This document shows, piece by piece, positions 13,523 to 14,220 of a stretch of 14,220 nucleotides of DNA (positions within the stretch are counted from its first letter, which is position 1; each line of letters starts with the position of its first letter). Under the pieces are notes generated by a model, which was not told the origin of the DNA, did not search any database, and saw nothing but the letters and a program-made list of their open reading frames with translations. Source of the DNA: Actinomycetota bacterium (GTDB lineage: Bacteria > Actinomycetota > Acidimicrobiia > Spongiisociales > ZC4RG35); NCBI GenBank assembly GCA_003242515.1, contig QGUS01000017.1:1-14220 (forward strand). Reading direction: 5' to 3'. The position numbers and the translations under genes were made by a program.

Positions 13523-14220
13523 CTAGGCGGGTATCTCGGCGACCCTCGCCTCGATGCCGCCCACCAGGACCGTCTCGCCCGGTGAGACCTCCCGTCTGAC
13601 CATGCCCAGGCCCACCAGGCCGGCGACGGAGGTCATGGTCCCGACCTCCCTGTCCCCCGACATGATCGTGGAGCCCGCGGGAGCGGGAGCGGTCAGCCTC
13701 AAGTGCCGCAGGAACCGGTTCACGTGGCCCCGCATGTGGATCCGCCCCACCAGCTCCTGGCCGAGGAAGCACCCCTTGTCGTAGGCGATGAGCCGGTCGG
13801 CAAAGGCGGTCTCCTGCGGGATGGTCCCCTCGTCCACGTCGACGCCCCACTTCGGCTCTCCGGCCTGGATCCTCGCCTCCTCGTACTGCTCCTCCGTCCC
13901 CTCCGGGAGTTCTGGTCTCTCCCCCGCCACGAGCTTCCGCGGCATGGTCGACCACGAGAGGTCCGCGTCCAACGTGCCGGTCCGGTCGCCGGACCAGCCG
14001 CCGGATCCGGCCTCGCCCATCACCAGCCACACGGGGCGGGTCTCGATCTCGATCTCCACCTTCACCCGGATGCGGTAGCGGCGCATGGTGTCGTACAGCT
14101 CCTGGCCGCGGCCCGGGTCTGCGACCAGGCCGACCAGATCGTCGCCCCGCAGCACCCACATGAGGTGGTCGAGCTTCCCCCGGGGCTGGAGCAGGAACGA
14201 CCTGGCCACCTCCCCCGGCC
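13523..14220 (-). CDS. ygfZ: YgfZ/GcvT-like folate-binding protein, 5' end cut by the window
   Basis: The C-terminal 231 residues of a YgfZ-family protein, which binds tetrahydrofolate and supports maintenance of some iron-sulphur enzymes. The family signature KGCFLGQE is encoded at 13754-13777, with the conserved Cys, followed by VGRIHMRGHVNR. Upstream are SFLLQPRGKLDHLMWVLRGD (the usual LLQPxGK segment) and the IPQETAF element shortly before the signature. The final barrel (about the last 60 residues) ends in VGGIEARVAEIPA. The reading frame is open to the window edge: a GTG at 14209 is in frame, but the residues before it (PGE) continue the family pattern, so the real start lies outside, probably some 50-70 residues upstream. 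The related aminomethyltransferase GcvT lacks the KGCxxGQE signature, so YgfZ is preferred. Confidence 0.9.
   Translation of the reverse strand, partial: PGEVARSFLLQPRGKLDHLMWVLRGDDLVGLVADPGRGQELYDTMRRYRIRVKVEIEIETRPVWLVMGEAGSGGWSGDRTGTLDADLSWSTMPRKLVAGERPELPEGTEEQYEEARIQAGEPKWGVDVDEGTIPQETAFADRLIAYDKGCFLGQELVGRIHMRGHVNRFLRHLRLTAPAPAGSTIMSGDREVGTMTSVAGLVGLGMVRREVSPGETVLVGGIEARVAEIPA

Noticed and set aside
13324..13599. A 91-codon plus-strand open frame covering the tRNA
   Set aside because: It reads through the tRNA gene and into the antisense of ygfZ, so it cannot be a real protein.
1..14220. Mobile elements, CRISPR arrays, phage genes or toxin-antitoxin loci
   Set aside because: I looked for transposase motifs, terminal inverted repeats, direct-repeat arrays and toxin-like partners and found none. 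The small XRE gene is paired with a four-helix membrane protein, not with a recognisable toxin.

Overview
The window looks like chromosome from a high-GC actinobacterium. This rests on the strongly GC-biased coding sequence, frequent GTG starts, stop/start overlaps between genes, a four-S1-domain ribosomal protein S1, a DNA polymerase I whose proofreading residues have decayed, and a Tad pilus locus with no outer-membrane secretin. A lineage near the Acidimicrobiia is my guess from the general look of the proteins; nothing in the sequence proves it. No mobile element, CRISPR array or obvious foreign segment is visible. Nearly all genes lie on the minus strand; only the pilin gene at the left end and one tRNA are on the plus strand.

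Positions 1-8142 hold a Tad/Flp (tight adherence) pilus locus. A minus-strand operon runs cpaB (SAF-domain assembly protein), tadZ/cpaE (receiver-like plus MinD-like ATPase), tadA/cpaF (secretion ATPase), a fusion of an exported von Willebrand A (VWA) domain to a TadB platform protein, tadC (second platform protein), and a polytopic membrane protein resembling GT-C glycosyltransferases. The last three junctions (tadA to the fusion, fusion to tadC, tadC to the membrane protein) overlap by 1-4 bases, so these four genes should be translationally coupled. A Flp pilin gene with its own strong terminator faces this operon from the left edge. Together they supply a filament subunit, a motor, a two-protein inner-membrane platform, a localisation factor and possibly a modifying enzyme. 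The prepilin peptidase (TadV/CpaA) and minor pilins (TadE/F) are not in the window.

Positions 8143-10696 hold an intergenic control region (rpsA terminator candidate and weak operon promoter candidate), rpsA for ribosomal protein S1 with a long acidic Ala/Glu-rich N-terminus, and a two-gene unit. That unit encodes a four-helix membrane protein and a 66-residue Cro/C1-type repressor, preceded by a striking inverted repeat that looks like its operator.

Positions 10697-14220 are housekeeping: polA, a plus-strand tRNA-Leu(CAA), and the 3' part of a ygfZ-like folate-binding protein gene that runs off the right edge. The most interesting items are the VWA-TadB fusion, the GT-C-like protein coupled to tadC, and the double-palindrome operator in front of the membrane protein/regulator pair.
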